This document shows positions 62,111 through 64,000 of a DNA stretch of 64,000 nucleotides, piece by piece. The notes under the pieces are model-generated. The model had not been told where the DNA came from, made no database searches, and saw only the letters and a program-made list of their open reading frames with translations. Position 1 is the stretch's first letter. Every line of letters starts with the position of its first letter. The translations under genes were made by a program, and so were the position numbers. Source of the stretch: Gymnogyps californianus (Eukaryota; Chordata; Aves; Accipitriformes; Cathartidae); NCBI RefSeq assembly GCF_018139145.2, contig NC_059476.1, forward strand, positions 4,649,501 through 4,713,500, written 5' to 3'.

Positions 62111-64000
62111 ACAAAAATCCACTGAAGGAGCTGATTTCTATAACCTGGATAGGTGCTTGAGTCCCCGACGTACACCAACGCAGCTGTGCCTGTGGGCTCT
62201 GGTCACATGAACTGAGAATTTTCTTGTGTACTGCTTTGTTGATATGATTTTTGCTTGTAAATGTCTCTGGACACATTGCTCTGGGTACTGAAAATCCAGC
62301 CCTTCATTTTTTTTTTTTTTCTCACCAGTCAGCTTGGACAAACATGAAAGCATTCCTGCGTTTCATTGATCAAAATGCAGCAAAGATGTGACTAGAACGG
62401 GTGACTGTGGTCTGTTTATTGTCAGGATGTTGCTTCTGATGGTAAGGTGTGTGAGATGCTAATGCGGGGGGGCGGGGGAAGGGAGCCGTAGATAAGCAGG
62501 GGAAGGTTACTTGCATCTCCATCATCTCATGCCAGCTTTATTTTCCATCAGTTCTGCTAAGTGCTCATCCCAGAATTGGGGAAATTGTATCTTGGCTAAT
62601 GAAAGAAAAGCAAAGAGGGACATGTAGGCTGAGCGATCTCCCAGGGTTGTGGAGGAGGCCAATGTTGGATATAGCAGCCAAGTCCAGAACTCCTGAGGAC
62701 CATTCTGGAATATTTTCAACATTTGTTTTTCTGTTTTATCGCGTTGCAGTTGTGTTTTAGTTTTGGGGTGTTTTTTCTTTTTAATCATCACCAGAGGAGA
62801 AAGGAGAGGTCTAACAAATCACTTGAATGCTCCCTGAGAGCCCTGTAAGAGCAGCTACAGCACAGCACATGCAGCCTCGGCCGCACGTGTTGGTGCAGAG
62901 GAACCTTCCACCCCAGATGGCCGCTGATGGTCCCATCCCTCTTTAATCCTGATCTGGCTGGAGAATCTGATGTCACCTGGCAATGACAGTGAACGTGGTC
63001 CTGTGCCTCTGTGTTGCTCAGGGATGGCCGAGCTTTAGTGGTGTACAGCAACAGAGAGCTGTGAGAGGTTTCAGAAATGAGTTTTTGCCCCAGCAATTTT
63101 TGTGTCCTTTTTTCCTGTTTTTAAATAAAATTCCCTTGGGAACAAATCCATACTCGTGGAAAGGAGACTGGCTCCTTACCATAGTTTAAAGCTGAGATTG
63201 GCTCTAATGTTTCTTCCTCCAGTGGGATCTGATTTTTTTTGAGTATACTAAAAAGATAAGATTTTTCTTTTTAGAGGAAGCTCTTTTCCTGTTGTCTTTT
63301 TGCACCGAAATCCTTCTAAAATGATTGAAATGCCTCCCTCGGAGTGCCATTTCATCTCTGCTTCTCTTTTGTGCCTCCTGCTTATTTATGGAAGCAGCTT
63401 TGTTTCCTCAATAAACAAGAGCTAAATTTTTTCTTGATTTCATCAGGCTGACAGCATGAGCTGTTCAGGACCAGGTCTGATTTGCTGCAGATTCTACCAG
63501 AAACGGTAATCATGTCAAAGGGATGAGGTGTAGATATAATTGTAATGTCAGCACAGGCATCTGAAAAGAGTTGCTATCAAATATAAATAATTGTTGAAAT
63601 ATGATAAACTATCTGGGATTAAAAAGAAATGTCAGGAAGGATTTTTGACAAATACAGGTATTTTTTTTTTCTTCCTTCTCCCTGAATCCAGCTCTGACTC
63701 TTGGACAGCAATGTACTTCAGGTTTGCTGTACTTCAAGCTCAGAAGCATGGCAAACCTGAACACCATTGGAATAACTCCTTCTGGCTTTATAACAATCAG
63801 GATTTAATCCTAAAGCGCGTAACCAAGTATTTTGCTTAAGAGATTTGCCCTTTCCCCATCAATGCTTGTGCTGGAGAAGGTGCTGCAGCCCGAAACTAAG
63901 AATTACCTGTGGAATAATTTTTGGTCCCATTTGCAAGGACTGTATCAAACTCCTCAGTCTCAAATCAGGCTTAGTCTCCATTGCATTTGCCAAAAGTTCT
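62111..64000. other. Non-genic stretch to the end of the window
   Basis: No gene recognised. It contains a T run of 14 at 62307-62320, a G-rich GCGGGGGGGCGGGGGAAGGG run near 62464-62483, and a T run near 63660. The minus-strand frames at 62522-62791 and 62788-63096 lack any recognisable domain. Confidence 0.5.

Noticed and set aside
1..64000. CRISPR array, bacterial operon, integrated phage or toxin system
   Set aside because: No regularly spaced repeats, no dense coding and no ribosome-binding context. The sequence is plainly vertebrate nuclear DNA.

Overview
This looks like a stretch of bird nuclear genome, intergenic or deep intronic, with no gene I can support. The clearest taxonomic marker is a 5'-truncated CR1 retrotransposon at about 6605-6752. 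It carries the typical avian CR1 3' end, closing on the short repeats ATTCTATG / ATTCTGTG / ATTCT. An older reverse-strand CR1 remnant lies at about 50511-50925, a probable one at 25110-25330, and worn MIR-like SINE pieces at 3640-3777, 24315-24415 and 59450-59520. That mix fits an avian, or at least sauropsid, chromosome. The species and chromosome cannot be read from the sequence.

The open frames are short, overlap on both strands and match no protein family I recognise. The longest are 207 codons on the minus strand (27628-28251), 181 codons on the plus strand (16550-17095) and 152 codons on the plus strand (50027-50485), and I treat them as chance. I found no rRNA, tRNA, CRISPR array, bacterial-type operon or intact mobile element.

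The window contains islands of two kinds in an otherwise plain AT-leaning background. The first kind is compact CpG-dense patches: 2766-3063, 12692-12905, 19783-19876, 27768-27812 and 50303-50485. These could be small regulatory elements or unannotated non-coding promoters. The second kind is AT-rich, low-repeat blocks with many homeodomain-type (TAATTA), POU octamer (ATGCAAAT), E-box and palindromic motifs: about 3160-3560, 7400-7760, 17641-17815, 22990-23300, 27631-27725, 31880-33060, 34680-34800, 35990-36200, 39600-40140, 40800-41040, 47340-47960, 57720-57930 and 61900-62110. They resemble the conserved non-coding elements of vertebrate gene deserts around developmental regulators. That is an inference from texture; conservation cannot be seen in one sequence.

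No genes act together here that I can see. If the window has a function, it is most likely long-range regulation of a gene outside it. I did not find a previously undescribed multi-gene system. The observations most worth checking are the excess of perfect octamers, the palindromic and paired-motif sites inside the candidate elements, the CpG patches, and a two-strand open stretch at 61342-61885.
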